From a bacterium (lineage in GTDB: Bacteria; Myxococcota_A; Bradymonadia; UBA7976; UBA1532): a stretch of 64,000 nt of DNA. Every line of letters begins with the position of its first letter. Position 1 is the stretch's first letter. Both the position numbers and the translations under genes were made by a program. Under the pieces are notes generated by a model, which saw nothing but the letters and a program-made list of their open reading frames with translations, was not told the DNA's origin and ran no database searches. The stretch is from positions 178,043-242,042 of the forward strand of contig JAUHXC010000014.1 in the NCBI GenBank assembly GCA_030427205.1, in the 5' to 3' direction. Below, piece by piece: positions 29,460 to 38,392 of this stretch.

Positions 29460-31280
29460 TCAGCTCGCCGCGCGGCGCTTCTCTTCGCGGCGGCGGTCGC
29501 TGTGATCGAGCGTGCGCTTGCGCAGGCGGATGGCGGCGGGGGTCACCTCGACGAGCTCGTCGTCGTTGATGAACTCGAGCGCCTCTTCGAGGCTCATGCG
29601 GCGCACGGCGCTGAGGCGGGTGTCGACGTCTTTGAAGGCCTGCCGCATGTTGTCGAGCTTCTTGGCCTTGCACGGGTTGACCACCAGATCCTGGGGCCGG
29701 GCCGACTCGCCGACGATCATGCCGCCGTAGACCTGCTCGCCGGGCTCGATGAACAGCGTGCCGCGCTCCTGCAGCGTCTCGAGGCTGTACGAGGTCGCCT
29801 GACCGGGCTCGAGGGCGATGAGCACGCCGCTCGCCCGCCGCTGGAAGGCGCCCTTGTACGGGCCATAGCCGGCGAAGCTCTTGTAGAGCGTGCCGGTGCC
29901 GCGGGTCTGGGTCAGGAAGCGGCTGCGGTAGCCGATGAGGCCCCGGGCGGGGATGCGGTACTCGATGCGCACCGTATCGCCGGCCTGGCGCATGTCGGTC
30001 ATCTCGCCGCCGCGCTGGTTGAGGTCCTGGATGACCGCGCCGCTGAAGGCGTCGCCGCAGTCGATGGTGACCTCTTCGTAGGGCTCTTCGAGGCCGTCGT
30101 CGGTCTCGTGGATGATGACCTCGGGCATCGAGACCATCACCTCGTAGCCCTCGCGCCGCATCTGCTCGATGAGGATGCCGAGGTGCAGCTCGCCGCGGCC
30201 GCTGACCCGGAAGACCTCGGGGGAGTCGGTGTCTTCGACCCGCAGCGAGACGTTGGACTGCAGCTCTTTGTAGAGCCGCTCGCGCAGCTTGCGGCTGGTG
30301 ACGTACTTGCCGTCGATGCCCGACAGCGGCCCGTTGTTGGCGATGAAGGCCATCGCGATGGTCGGCTCGTCGACGGCGACCGCCGGCAGCGGCGCGATGG
30401 CGTCGGTTGCGCAGAGCGTCTCGTTGGGCAGGGCGTCGGTGAAGCCGGCCACGCCGACGATGTCGCCGGCCTTGGCGCTGTCGATCTCGACCTGCTGCAG
30501 CCCCTCGAAGCCCACCAGCCGGCTGATGCGCGCCTGGCGCACCTTGCCGTCGAGGCTGACCGCCGAGATGACCCGGCCCTTGTGCACCTCGCCGCGGCGG
30601 ATGCGGCCGACGGCGATCCGGCCGACGAACTCGTCGTAGTCGATGGTGGCCACCTGCATCTGCAGCGGCTCGTCGGCTTCGACCTCGGGGCCGGGCACGT
30701 GCTCGAGGATGGCGTCGAGCAGCGGGTTGACCCCGTCGCGCGCGTCGCTCAGCTCGTCGACCGCCCAGCCGTCGCGGGCCGAGGCGTAGAGCACCGGGAA
30801 GTCGAGCTGCTCGTCGGTGGCGTCGAGCGCGACGAAGAGATCGAAGATGGCGTCGAGCACGTAGTCCGGCCGGCTGTCGGGGCGGTCGCACTTGTTGATG
30901 ACCACCAGCGGCCGCACCCCGTGGCTCAGCGCCTTGCGCAGCACGAAGCGGGTCTGCGGCATCGGACCTTCGAAGGCGTCGACGACGAGCAGCACCGAGT
31001 CGACCATGCCGAGCACCCGCTCGACTTCTCCGCCGAAGTCGGAGTGTCCGGGGGTGTCGACGATGTTGATGGTGATGTCGCGCCACTCGATGGCGGTGTT
31101 CTTGGAGAGGATCGTGATGCCCCGCTCCCGCTCGAGGTCGAGCTTGTCCATCGCCCGCTCCTGCACGTGCTGGTGGGCGGCGATGGTGCCCGACTGGCGG
31201 AGCAGGCAGTCGACCAGGGTCGTCTTGCCGTGGTCGACGTGGGCGATGATCGCGATGTTGCGCACGTCCTGGCGCTGCAT
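29460..31280 (-). CDS. typA: Ribosome-associated GTPase TypA/BipA
   Basis: 606 residues from ATG 31280 (GAGAGG upstream), the normal BipA length. G1 AHVDHGKTT, switch DTPGHSDFGGEVER, G4 NKCDRPD are intact, followed by EF-Tu-like domain II, EF-G-like domains and the specific C-terminus with 'GERMVxE'-like EQVYGGMIVGESAR. TypA is a translational GTPase that helps 50S assembly and stress growth. It is divergent from the heme lipoprotein gene. Confidence 0.97.
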   Translation of the reverse strand: MQRQDVRNIAIIAHVDHGKTTLVDCLLRQSGTIAAHQHVQERAMDKLDLERERGITILSKNTAIEWRDITINIVDTPGHSDFGGEVERVLGMVDSVLLVVDAFEGPMPQTRFVLRKALSHGVRPLVVINKCDRPDSRPDYVLDAIFDLFVALDATDEQLDFPVLYASARDGWAVDELSDARDGVNPLLDAILEHVPGPEVEADEPLQMQVATIDYDEFVGRIAVGRIRRGEVHKGRVISAVSLDGKVRQARISRLVGFEGLQQVEIDSAKAGDIVGVAGFTDALPNETLCATDAIAPLPAVAVDEPTIAMAFIANNGPLSGIDGKYVTSRKLRERLYKELQSNVSLRVEDTDSPEVFRVSGRGELHLGILIEQMRREGYEVMVSMPEVIIHETDDGLEEPYEEVTIDCGDAFSGAVIQDLNQRGGEMTDMRQAGDTVRIEYRIPARGLIGYRSRFLTQTRGTGTLYKSFAGYGPYKGAFQRRASGVLIALEPGQATSYSLETLQERGTLFIEPGEQVYGGMIVGESARPQDLVVNPCKAKKLDNMRQAFKDVDTRLSAVRRMSLEEALEFINDDELVEVTPAAIRLRKRTLDHSDRRREEKRRAAS

Positions 31281-31535
31281 GGTGGCCTCTCGAGGGCGGC
31301 CGGCCACCGGCGCGTCGCGGCGCTCGGGTGGAACCGGCGGGTCCGGTCATGGGTCCCACGGGCGCCCGGGTGCGTTGTACGCGTCGGGCACCGGCGGCGG
31401 GGATGCGGGGGATTGCCACAGAACGGCGCGGGTTTGCAAGCCCGGCGCGCTCGGGTTCACCGCTGTGTCACCGGCCGCCCTTGCCCACGCCGCCCGCGAC
31501 CCGCAGAATCGTGCACCGCACGGACGGAGGCGTTC

Positions 31536-34358
31536 ATGATCCGCATCGTCGGCCCCGCGTCGCTCATCGCCCTCACGACCCTCGCCGCAGCCCTGGTCGG
31601 CTGCGGCCCCGAGGAGGTGCCGGTGAGCGCCGATCGGCTCGCCCCGAGGACCCAGGCGACGCTGGTCTATCCCACCGGGACCCGGGTCGGCCTGAGCAAC
31701 GGCCAGACCATCCCGGTCAACACCGTCGACGTGGGCCTCGAGCTGGCCCTGCCGCTCGATGATCCGGGCGACATCTTCTACACCACCGACGGCACGTCGC
31801 CGGCGAGCAACCCCGAGGCGATCCGCGTCGAGCAGCGCACCACGATCACGCTGCGCGATACGACGACGGTGCGCTATTTCGGGCTCGATCTGGCGGGCAA
31901 CGAAGAGGCCCTGCAGCAGGTGGTCGTCGAGTTCGACCGCACGCCGCCGATGCCGCGCATCGATCCGCCGCCGGGGGAGTACGCCGGCATGGTGACCGTC
32001 GAGGTGACCGCCGACGAGCCGGGCTCGGTGTACTGGACGGTGGACGGCACCCCGCCGGTGCGCGGCACGGTGGGCACCGAGGAGGCCGAGCTGCCGGCCT
32101 CGATCGACCTGATCCTGCCGGTCGAGCTGCGGTTGATCGTCGAAGACGCGGTGGGCAACGACGTCGCGGTGGGTCCGCTGACCTATGTCATCGACGCGGA
32201 GGCGCCGACGACGTTCGCCGATCCGCCGCCGGGGCTCTATCTGGCCCCGGTCGACGTGGTGCTGACCACCGACGATCCGACCGGGGTGGTGCGCTATACG
32301 ACCGATGGCAGCGCGCCCGACGAGACCTCGGCGGTGTACGGCGGGCCCATCGCCGTCGAGCGTGATCTGGTCCTGACCGTGCGGGCCTACGACGAGGGCG
32401 GCAACGCCGAGATGCCGCGCATGCTCGCGTACGCCATCGGCCCGCGCGGGCCCGTGGCCCCGGCGGAGGGGGCCGAACCGACGGCTTTCCCACTCGCTGG
32501 CGGCTTGAGCATGGCGGCGGCGCTCTTCGACGTCTCGGGGGCCCTCGCCGGGCGCCCGGCGCCCTCGACCGGCGCCGACTGGACGGTGTGGAGCCTCGCC
32601 CGCATGGCGACCGACGCCACCCTGCTCTACAGCGGCGTCGGGCCCCACGCGATGAACAGCACCGCGCTGATCGACGTGTCGGCGGCCGGCGAGGGCGTGC
32701 CCGACGCCAACGGCAACGGGTCGAACCTCGACGAGACGTTCTTCGCCCGGGTCGACGCGCTCGCCGAGCAGGTCGGGGAGAGCCGGGTGCCCGATGGCCT
32801 GCACCCGCCGTCGGTGCTGCTCGTCCGGGGCGACGCGACCCTCGCCGCGCCGCTGCCGGCCCGCCGCACGCTGTCCGGTCGGCCGGCGTGGAGCGATGAC
32901 TACCGTCAGATGCGCTGGAACGGCGCTGGCGCCGATGACCGCACGACGGGTGTCGACCCGCTCGCGGCCGGCCTGCGCGCCCTGGCCGCCCGGGCCCGCA
33001 CCGCGCTGGTCGTCCAGCACCCGGTGGGCGAGGGGGCCTACGCCCGCAGCGCGGGGCCGGTCGTCGGGCTGCGCTGCGTCTCCTGCCACGGCGCGGCGGT
33101 GGAGCCGGCGATCGCCGGTCCCGCCGAGCTCGACGCCTTGGGGCTGCTCGCCGGGGACAACCCGCGCCTGCTCGATCTGCTCTCGGGCGACGAGCGGCAC
33201 CTCGTCGACCCGGCGACGCCCGAAGAGGTCGATCTCGTCGCCGAGTGGATCGCCGCGGGCGCGCAGTTCCGGCCCGACGCCGCGCAGCTACCGGGCGCGG
33301 ACGCCCGCGAGGGGCTGCTGGGTCTGCTGGCCATCGAGCACGCCGGCGTGCTGATGCACGAGACCGCCGAGCGGCTGATGTTCGACGTCGAGCTGGGCCG
33401 CATCGCGCCGTTCGATCCGCTGCGCGAGCAGTATGTGGTGGGCGAGGCCGACCTGATCCTCGGCGCCGGTCAGACGGGTACGGCGGCGCTGGACGTGGTG
33501 CAGGTGGTCGACCGCACGTTCCGCACCAGCGCCCAGTCGCGCCTGCTGGCCGCCCTGGTGGCCTGGGTCGAGCTGGTCGACGGGCGCCCCGAGCTGTTCG
33601 AGGGCCCGCTCGCGGGCAGCGAGGCGTTCGGCGGCGTGGCGGGTCAGGCGCGGGTCTTCGCCGAGGCGCTGCTGGCCGAGCTGCTTGAGAGGGTCACCGG
33701 CGACGAGGGCGTGCCCCGGGCGAGCTGGAACCCCGGATCGGGCCGCGCGAGCCAGGTCGAAGCCCGGGCGCTGGCCGACTTCGCTGTCGCCCTGCGCGCC
33801 GCGGGTCGGGTCTTGGGCGACGGGCGCGCGAGCACCGCCGCCGACGCCGCGGTGGCCTTCCTCATCGACGCGCTGCGCCGGCCCGACGGAGACTACGCCG
33901 ATACGTGGCGCGACGGTGAGCAGGTGCCCGAAGCGCGCCAGCTCGTCACCCAGTGGGCGGTCTTGACCGCGCTGCTCGACGCCGCCGCCGCGGGCGACGC
34001 CGCCGCGCTGGACGCCGCCGAAGACCTCTGGGGCCGCATCGACGGCAACTGGTTCGACCCCGACGCCCGCCTGTGGCAGACGGTGCGCGGCTTCGAGACG
34101 TGGAGCTACGACCCGGCGCTGGTGGCCCGCACCCTCGACGCCCTGGGCGCGGCGGCGTCGGCCGGCCTCATCCGGGCCGACGCGCGGCTGTCGAGCGCGC
34201 TGGATCGCTTGGTCATCCCCTTCGTCTGGGCCGACACCTGGCTCAGCGGTGAGCGCACCGCCGGCGCCGATGTGGACGGCGACGGCTTGCCCAAGCCGCA
34301 GGACGCTGGACCCGACAACGGGGTGGCGCCGGTCTTCCGCCGTCAGATCGACCTCTGA
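31536..34358 (+). CDS. Heme-c lipoprotein with chitobiase-C-like repeats
   Basis: 940 residues from ATG 31536 (GGAGG 6 bases upstream); the frame is open much further upstream but antisense to typA. Lipobox ALVGC, then three CHB_HEX_C/Fn3-like beta repeats with the tell-tale 'FYTTDGTSP', 'YWTVDGTPP' and 'RYTTDGSAPD' (about 80-290), a linker, and a large helical domain starting with one heme-c site CVSCH (514-518). The end resembles helical-toroid proteins. Probably an outer-surface electron-transfer or redox protein. Its 3' end overlaps the convergent sctJ-like gene by 16 bases. Confidence 0.85.
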   Translation: MIRIVGPASLIALTTLAAALVGCGPEEVPVSADRLAPRTQATLVYPTGTRVGLSNGQTIPVNTVDVGLELALPLDDPGDIFYTTDGTSPASNPEAIRVEQRTTITLRDTTTVRYFGLDLAGNEEALQQVVVEFDRTPPMPRIDPPPGEYAGMVTVEVTADEPGSVYWTVDGTPPVRGTVGTEEAELPASIDLILPVELRLIVEDAVGNDVAVGPLTYVIDAEAPTTFADPPPGLYLAPVDVVLTTDDPTGVVRYTTDGSAPDETSAVYGGPIAVERDLVLTVRAYDEGGNAEMPRMLAYAIGPRGPVAPAEGAEPTAFPLAGGLSMAAALFDVSGALAGRPAPSTGADWTVWSLARMATDATLLYSGVGPHAMNSTALIDVSAAGEGVPDANGNGSNLDETFFARVDALAEQVGESRVPDGLHPPSVLLVRGDATLAAPLPARRTLSGRPAWSDDYRQMRWNGAGADDRTTGVDPLAAGLRALAARARTALVVQHPVGEGAYARSAGPVVGLRCVSCHGAAVEPAIAGPAELDALGLLAGDNPRLLDLLSGDERHLVDPATPEEVDLVAEWIAAGAQFRPDAAQLPGADAREGLLGLLAIEHAGVLMHETAERLMFDVELGRIAPFDPLREQYVVGEADLILGAGQTGTAALDVVQVVDRTFRTSAQSRLLAALVAWVELVDGRPELFEGPLAGSEAFGGVAGQARVFAEALLAELLERVTGDEGVPRASWNPGSGRASQVEARALADFAVALRAAGRVLGDGRASTAADAAVAFLIDALRRPDGDYADTWRDGEQVPEARQLVTQWAVLTALLDAAAAGDAAALDAAEDLWGRIDGNWFDPDARLWQTVRGFETWSYDPALVARTLDALGAAASAGLIRADARLSSALDRLVIPFVWADTWLSGERTAGADVDGDGLPKPQDAGPDNGVAPVFRRQIDL

Positions 34359-35065
34359 GCGGCGCCGGCTCGCCTCGGCCGACCCGAGATGCCTCTGCGC
34401 CACCAGAGCACCCCGCCCAGCAGGAGCGAGAGCACCGCGGCCGAGGCCAGCCACACCCCCGCTCGAATCCCGAGCTCCGCTGGGTCTGATACTTCGGTGC
34501 CCGATACCGTGAGCGTCGGCGCGGGATGGACAGCCAGCGCGACCGGGTCGTGAGCCCCGAGAGAAGCGACCGCGCGGACGCGCGCCTCGACGGCATCGCG
34601 ATCGACCGCCTCGGGCGCCGACGCCATGATGCTGACCGCCGCGCCGCGACTGCCGAGCACGACCCGGGCGTCGAGCACCGCCGGGTCGGCGCGCAGCTGA
34701 CGCGCGATGGCACCCGCCCTGCGCTCGGCGGCGTCGTCCGAACCGGCGGCGCCGTCCCGCCAGCGGGCGAAGAGCCCCGGGCGCTCGTCCACCTGCCAGG
34801 GCAGCCCGTGGCCCCGGGCGACGCGCCACGCCGCGGCGAAGTGCTGCTCGTCGACGTTCACCGAGAACCGGCCCATGCGCCCGTGCTTCTCCGCCGGGAT
34901 GCCGGCGGTCGTCAGCGCCACCACCAGATCGTTGGCCTGCGCTTCGTCGAGGCCCTCGAGCAGCGAGGTGCGGCAACCGCTGAGCAGCGCGGCGGCCAGC
35001 AGAAGCGGCAGGGCCAGTCGGATCGCGATACCCGAGTCTCCGTACGGCCTCTTGCGATATGCCAC
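34343..35065 (-). CDS. Orphan SctJ/YscJ/PrgK-like type III secretion ring lipoprotein
   Basis: 240 residues from GTG 35065 (GGGAGG upstream). Lipobox LLSGC is followed directly by the SctJ signature: 'LLEGLDEAQANDLVVALTTA' then GIPAEK and a first ring-building domain to about residue 95; a second ring domain follows (AIARQLRADPAVLDARVVLG), and a C-terminal transmembrane helix (GVWLASAAVLSLLLGGVLWW) with basic stop. Length and architecture match the inner-membrane ring protein of type III secretion injectisomes. No other secretion gene is nearby, so either it works with a remote cluster or has been repurposed. Confidence 0.88.
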   Translation of the reverse strand: MAYRKRPYGDSGIAIRLALPLLLAAALLSGCRTSLLEGLDEAQANDLVVALTTAGIPAEKHGRMGRFSVNVDEQHFAAAWRVARGHGLPWQVDERPGLFARWRDGAAGSDDAAERRAGAIARQLRADPAVLDARVVLGSRGAAVSIMASAPEAVDRDAVEARVRAVASLGAHDPVALAVHPAPTLTVSGTEVSDPAELGIRAGVWLASAAVLSLLLGGVLWWRRGISGRPRRAGAAQRSI

Positions 35066-35155
35066 GCGCGCCTCCCGAGCCGGTCGACTCTCCGGTCATG
35101 CCCCTGACAGGCTAGCAGAGCCCCTCGGCCGCGCGTGTTCGTCGGCGGTAGTGGG

Positions 35156-35178
35156 GTCGCACCAATTTTTGGTGTGAC
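35156..35178. promoter_or_regulatory. 10-bp dyad in divergent promoter region
   Basis: GTCGCACCAA TTT TTGGTGTGAC: ten paired positions with one G-T mismatch around a 3-base centre, in the 226-bp gap between the divergent sctJ-like and heme lipoprotein genes. A strong candidate operator or a hairpin. Confidence 0.5.
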
Positions 35179-35291
35179 AGAACAATCGCGCCGCGTCACT
35201 ACATGGGGTGTATGCGGACCGTCGGGTCGCCCTGTGATGTCCGCGCCCCTGCACCGCCGGTCGCCGAGGCCGGCACGACCGAGGAGAGCCC

Positions 35292-37151
35292 ATGAAACGC
35301 GTCGCCCCCTGGCTCGCCGCCACCGCCCTGTTGGGGTTGGTCGGCTGCGAGATGACCGACGAACTCGGCGGTCTGCCCGCCCTCGACGAGCCCCCATCCG
35401 TACAAGGCTTCCCCGGGCCGGATCGCACCCTGCCGGCGATCTCGGGCGGCACCCTGGCGGTGACCCCCGACGGGGTCTCGGCGGTGGTCGGCGATCCCGA
35501 GCGCGATCGGATCTACATCGTCGACATCGATCCGCGGGAGATCCGGGCCATCCTGCCGGCGGTCGGTGAGCCCGGTCGCGTCGTCATCGACGCCGCCGGA
35601 GACCGGGCGTGGGTCGTGATGCGTCGGGCCGGCGGCGTCATCGAGCTCGACGTGCGCGCGGGGGTGGTCAGCGATCGCTGGCAGACCTGCCCTTCACCGC
35701 GCGGCATCGCGCTCGGGCTCGACGAGCAGCAGGTTCACGTCGCCTGTGTCGGCGGCCACCTGATGACCCACGCGGTGGATGGCGGAGAGATCCTGCGCCG
35801 GCTGCCGGTGGCCCCCGACCTGCGCGACGTCCTGGTCTATCGCGATCGGATCGACGTCAGCCGCTTCCGCGCCGCCGAGCTGATCACGCTCTCCCACGAC
35901 GGCGAGATCCTGAGCCGGCGCACCCCGCTGTCGGCCCGGCGCGACATGGCGCCCAACGTCGCCTGGCGCATCGTCAAGAGCCCCGAGAACGAGACGGTGA
36001 TGCTGCACCAGATGGCCAGCACGGCGATGGTGCGCCTCGGCCGCCCCGACGACCGGCCGGGCGATCGGCCCGGTGAGCCGCCCGAGGGCCCGCCGGGTCA
36101 GCCCGACGACCGACCCGACCCGCCCCGGGGTGGTGATGACGAGCCGCCGCGGGGCAGCTACGGCGGTGACTTCGACGATCCGTGCCGCGCGTCGATCGTG
36201 GCGGTGGCGGTGACCGAGTTCGGGCGCTTCGACGAGGCGCCGGTGGCCAAGACCTCGGGTCAGACCGTGCTCGGGGTCGACCTCGCGGTGGACGTCGGCA
36301 GCCTGGTCATCGCGGCGCCGGGCAGCGTCGATCGCGACGGGGCGGGGGACTTCCTCGCGCTGGGCACGTTCGATCGCCATCGGCGCGACTGCTTGCTGAC
36401 CGAGATGCCCAGCCCCCGCGGCGCCTTCACCTCGGTGGCCATCCGGCCCGACGGGCGGGTGCTCGCCTTCCAGCGCGAACCGGCGGCGATCGTCGATGCC
36501 CGGGGTGAGGTTCTGGTGGCGCTGCCCGTGGAGTCGACCGCCGACGCCGGCCACGACCTCTTCCACCAGGCGCCGGGCGTGGGCCTGGCCTGCGCGAGCT
36601 GTCACCCCGAGGGCAGCGAGGACGGGCATCCGTGGCTGTTCGAGAACTTCGGCCTGCGCCGGACGCAGGAACTGCGCGGCGGCATCGCCGGCAGCGCGCC
36701 TTTCCACTGGCAGCAGGACATGGCCGATATGCAGCAGCTGCTCGACGAGGTCATGCACGGTCGGATGGGCGGGGCGCCGGTGGCGGTCTTCGAGGCCGAC
36801 GCGCTCAGCGCATGGCTCGACGGTCTGCCCGCGCCGCACGTCGATCCCATCGGCGAGGGTGATCCCATCGCCGGTGAGCTCGTCTTCGAGACCGCGTCGG
36901 TCGGCTGCGCCGGCTGCCACAGCGGCCCGCGCTACAGCGATGGGCGGCGCTACGACGTGGGCACCGGCGAGCCGCTCGAGACGGCGACCCTGATCGGCGT
37001 CGGCCGGCGGGCGAAGTTGATGCACGATGGCTGCGCCGATGATCTGGCCGGCCGGTTCGATCCGTTGTGCGGGGGCCGGGACCACGGCCGGGTGAGCCAC
37101 CTGTCGGTGGTGCAGATGCGCGATCTGCTCGCCTTCCTGCGCACGCTCTGA
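35292..37151 (+). CDS. Di-heme cytochrome c lipoprotein with N-terminal beta-propeller
   Basis: 619 residues. Lipobox GLVGC; residues 50-400 carry YVTN/NHL-like propeller strands ('LAVTPDGVSAVVGDPERDRI', 'RVVIDAAGDRAWVVMR', 'VAIRPDGRVLAF') with a Pro/Arg/Asp insertion (about 255-295); then two heme-c sites CASCH (434-438) and CAGCH (539-543) in a cytochrome-c-peroxidase/MauG-like half. Such proteins move electrons or oxidise substrates outside the cytoplasm. RBS GAGGAGAG precedes the ATG. Confidence 0.88.
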   Translation: MKRVAPWLAATALLGLVGCEMTDELGGLPALDEPPSVQGFPGPDRTLPAISGGTLAVTPDGVSAVVGDPERDRIYIVDIDPREIRAILPAVGEPGRVVIDAAGDRAWVVMRRAGGVIELDVRAGVVSDRWQTCPSPRGIALGLDEQQVHVACVGGHLMTHAVDGGEILRRLPVAPDLRDVLVYRDRIDVSRFRAAELITLSHDGEILSRRTPLSARRDMAPNVAWRIVKSPENETVMLHQMASTAMVRLGRPDDRPGDRPGEPPEGPPGQPDDRPDPPRGGDDEPPRGSYGGDFDDPCRASIVAVAVTEFGRFDEAPVAKTSGQTVLGVDLAVDVGSLVIAAPGSVDRDGAGDFLALGTFDRHRRDCLLTEMPSPRGAFTSVAIRPDGRVLAFQREPAAIVDARGEVLVALPVESTADAGHDLFHQAPGVGLACASCHPEGSEDGHPWLFENFGLRRTQELRGGIAGSAPFHWQQDMADMQQLLDEVMHGRMGGAPVAVFEADALSAWLDGLPAPHVDPIGEGDPIAGELVFETASVGCAGCHSGPRYSDGRRYDVGTGEPLETATLIGVGRRAKLMHDGCADDLAGRFDPLCGGRDHGRVSHLSVVQMRDLLAFLRTL

Positions 37152-37153
37152 GG

Positions 37154-37175
37154 CGCGGGCAGGCACCCGCCCGCG
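37154..37175. terminator. GC hairpin between convergent genes
   Basis: CGCGGGC / GCCCGCG, a perfect 7-bp stem with an 8-base loop, fills the 25-bp gap between the di-heme gene and arfB, which converge. No T run, so strength is uncertain. Confidence 0.45.
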
Positions 37176-37176
37176 G

Positions 37177-37608
37177 TCAGTCCCGCGGGATGGGCTTGCG
37201 CCGCTGAGCCTTCTTCTGACCGTGCTGCTTCTTGGCCGTCAGCCGCCGCTCCTTGGCCCGGCGGCTGGGCCGGGTGGGGCGGCGCTTCTTGGGCCGCTTG
37301 AGCGCGTTGGCCACCAGGGCCACCAGCCGCTCGGCGGCGATCTCCCGATTGCGCAGCTGGCTTCGATTGTCGTCGGCGTGCACCTGCAGCACGCCGTCAT
37401 TGGTGATGCGGCTGGCCAGCTTCTGCAGCAGGCGCGCGCGCTGCGCCGCGTCGAGCACCGCGCTGTCGCGCACCGACCACTCGACGGTGATGCGGGTGCT
37501 CGTCTTGTTGACGTGCTGACCCCCCGGCCCCGACGCCCGGCTGGCGCTCCAGCTGAGCTCGGCGGCGGGGATGGTCGGCCCGCCGGGAATGCACAGGTCG
37601 TCGTTCAC
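37177..37608 (-). CDS. arfB: Alternative ribosome-rescue factor ArfB (YaeJ)
   Basis: 143 residues from GTG 37608, typical for ArfB. The GGQ peptidyl-hydrolysis motif stands at 29-31 (SGPGGQHVNKTSTR), and the C-terminus is the expected Lys/Arg-rich tail that enters the empty mRNA channel of a stalled ribosome. It releases nascent chains without a stop codon. The GTG start lies 8 bases past the stop of the CDGSH gene; a longer frame would overlap that gene. Confidence 0.93.
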   Translation of the reverse strand: MNDDLCIPGGPTIPAAELSWSASRASGPGGQHVNKTSTRITVEWSVRDSAVLDAAQRARLLQKLASRITNDGVLQVHADDNRSQLRNREIAAERLVALVANALKRPKKRRPTRPSRRAKERRLTAKKQHGQKKAQRRKPIPRD

Positions 37609-37616
37609 CGGCCGCC

Positions 37617-38270
37617 CTACTCGGCTTGGAAGCCGACCATGCGGTGGGCGCCGTCGCAGAAGGGCTTGTTCTTCGACGCCCCGCAGCGGCACAGCGCGGT
37701 CTTGGTGCCCTTCCAGGCCATGCGGCCGCTGGCGGCGATGATCGTCACCGGGCCCTTGACGAGCAGCGGGCCGTTGGCGGCGAGGGTGATCTCGAGCGGG
37801 GCGGACTCACCCGAAGCCCCCGGTCCGCCGATGCCCACCGCGCCGCGGTCGACGAAGCCTTCCTTCTCGTGGGTATTGTCGCAGAAGGGCTTGTTCGCCG
37901 AGAGGCCGCAGCGGCAGAGCGCCGCCCGGAATTCGACGCCCTTCATGTCTTCGGCGGCGCCGTCGATCTTCAGGTTGCCCCGCACGTACAGCGGGCCGTT
38001 GTTCGATACGACGATGGTATTCTCGGCAGCGGCGGTCTCCGCCGGCGCGCCGTCGGCGGGGATGAACGCCAGCGCCCCGGTCGGGCACCGCTCGACGACG
38101 TCGAGCGCGGTCTCGGGATCGACCGTGTTCGGGTCGCACCACGGCTTGCGACCCCCGTGGAAGAGGTCGTTGTCGGCCCGGCCGCACTCGCCGACGTGGA
38201 TGCAGAGCCGGCGATCCCAGCTGACATCGGCCTTCTCGCCCCGATAGATGTAGACGTTCTCTTCGCTCAC
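37617..38270 (-). CDS. Ferredoxin-like (Fer4_19) plus double CDGSH iron-sulfur protein
   Basis: 217 residues from GTG 38270 (GGAG upstream). An N-terminal YjdI/Fer4_19 domain (1-70) has CIHVGECG, WCDP and RCPTGAL cysteines for an iron-sulfur cluster. Two CDGSH-type zinc-finger-like 2Fe-2S motifs follow: CRCGLSANKPFCDNTH and CRCGASKNKPFCDGAH, each with three Cys and one His. Likely a cytoplasmic redox or cluster-transfer protein. Probably co-transcribed with arfB. Confidence 0.93.
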   Translation of the reverse strand: MSEENVYIYRGEKADVSWDRRLCIHVGECGRADNDLFHGGRKPWCDPNTVDPETALDVVERCPTGALAFIPADGAPAETAAAENTIVVSNNGPLYVRGNLKIDGAAEDMKGVEFRAALCRCGLSANKPFCDNTHEKEGFVDRGAVGIGGPGASGESAPLEITLAANGPLLVKGPVTIIAASGRMAWKGTKTALCRCGASKNKPFCDGAHRMVGFQAE

Positions 38271-38392
38271 GGTGGCTCCTCGTTTCTGGCGGTCGGACCC
38301 GGGCGGCCCCGGCGGCCCGCGAGTGGGATACGCCGCATGCTCGCCCGGTCGCGTGCGCAGCGCAATCGGGTCGTTCGTCCGGGCGGCTCGCC

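Noticed and set aside
29502..31535. Upstream extension of the heme lipoprotein frame
   Set aside because: It is antisense to typA; the lipobox and GGAGG place the start at 31536.
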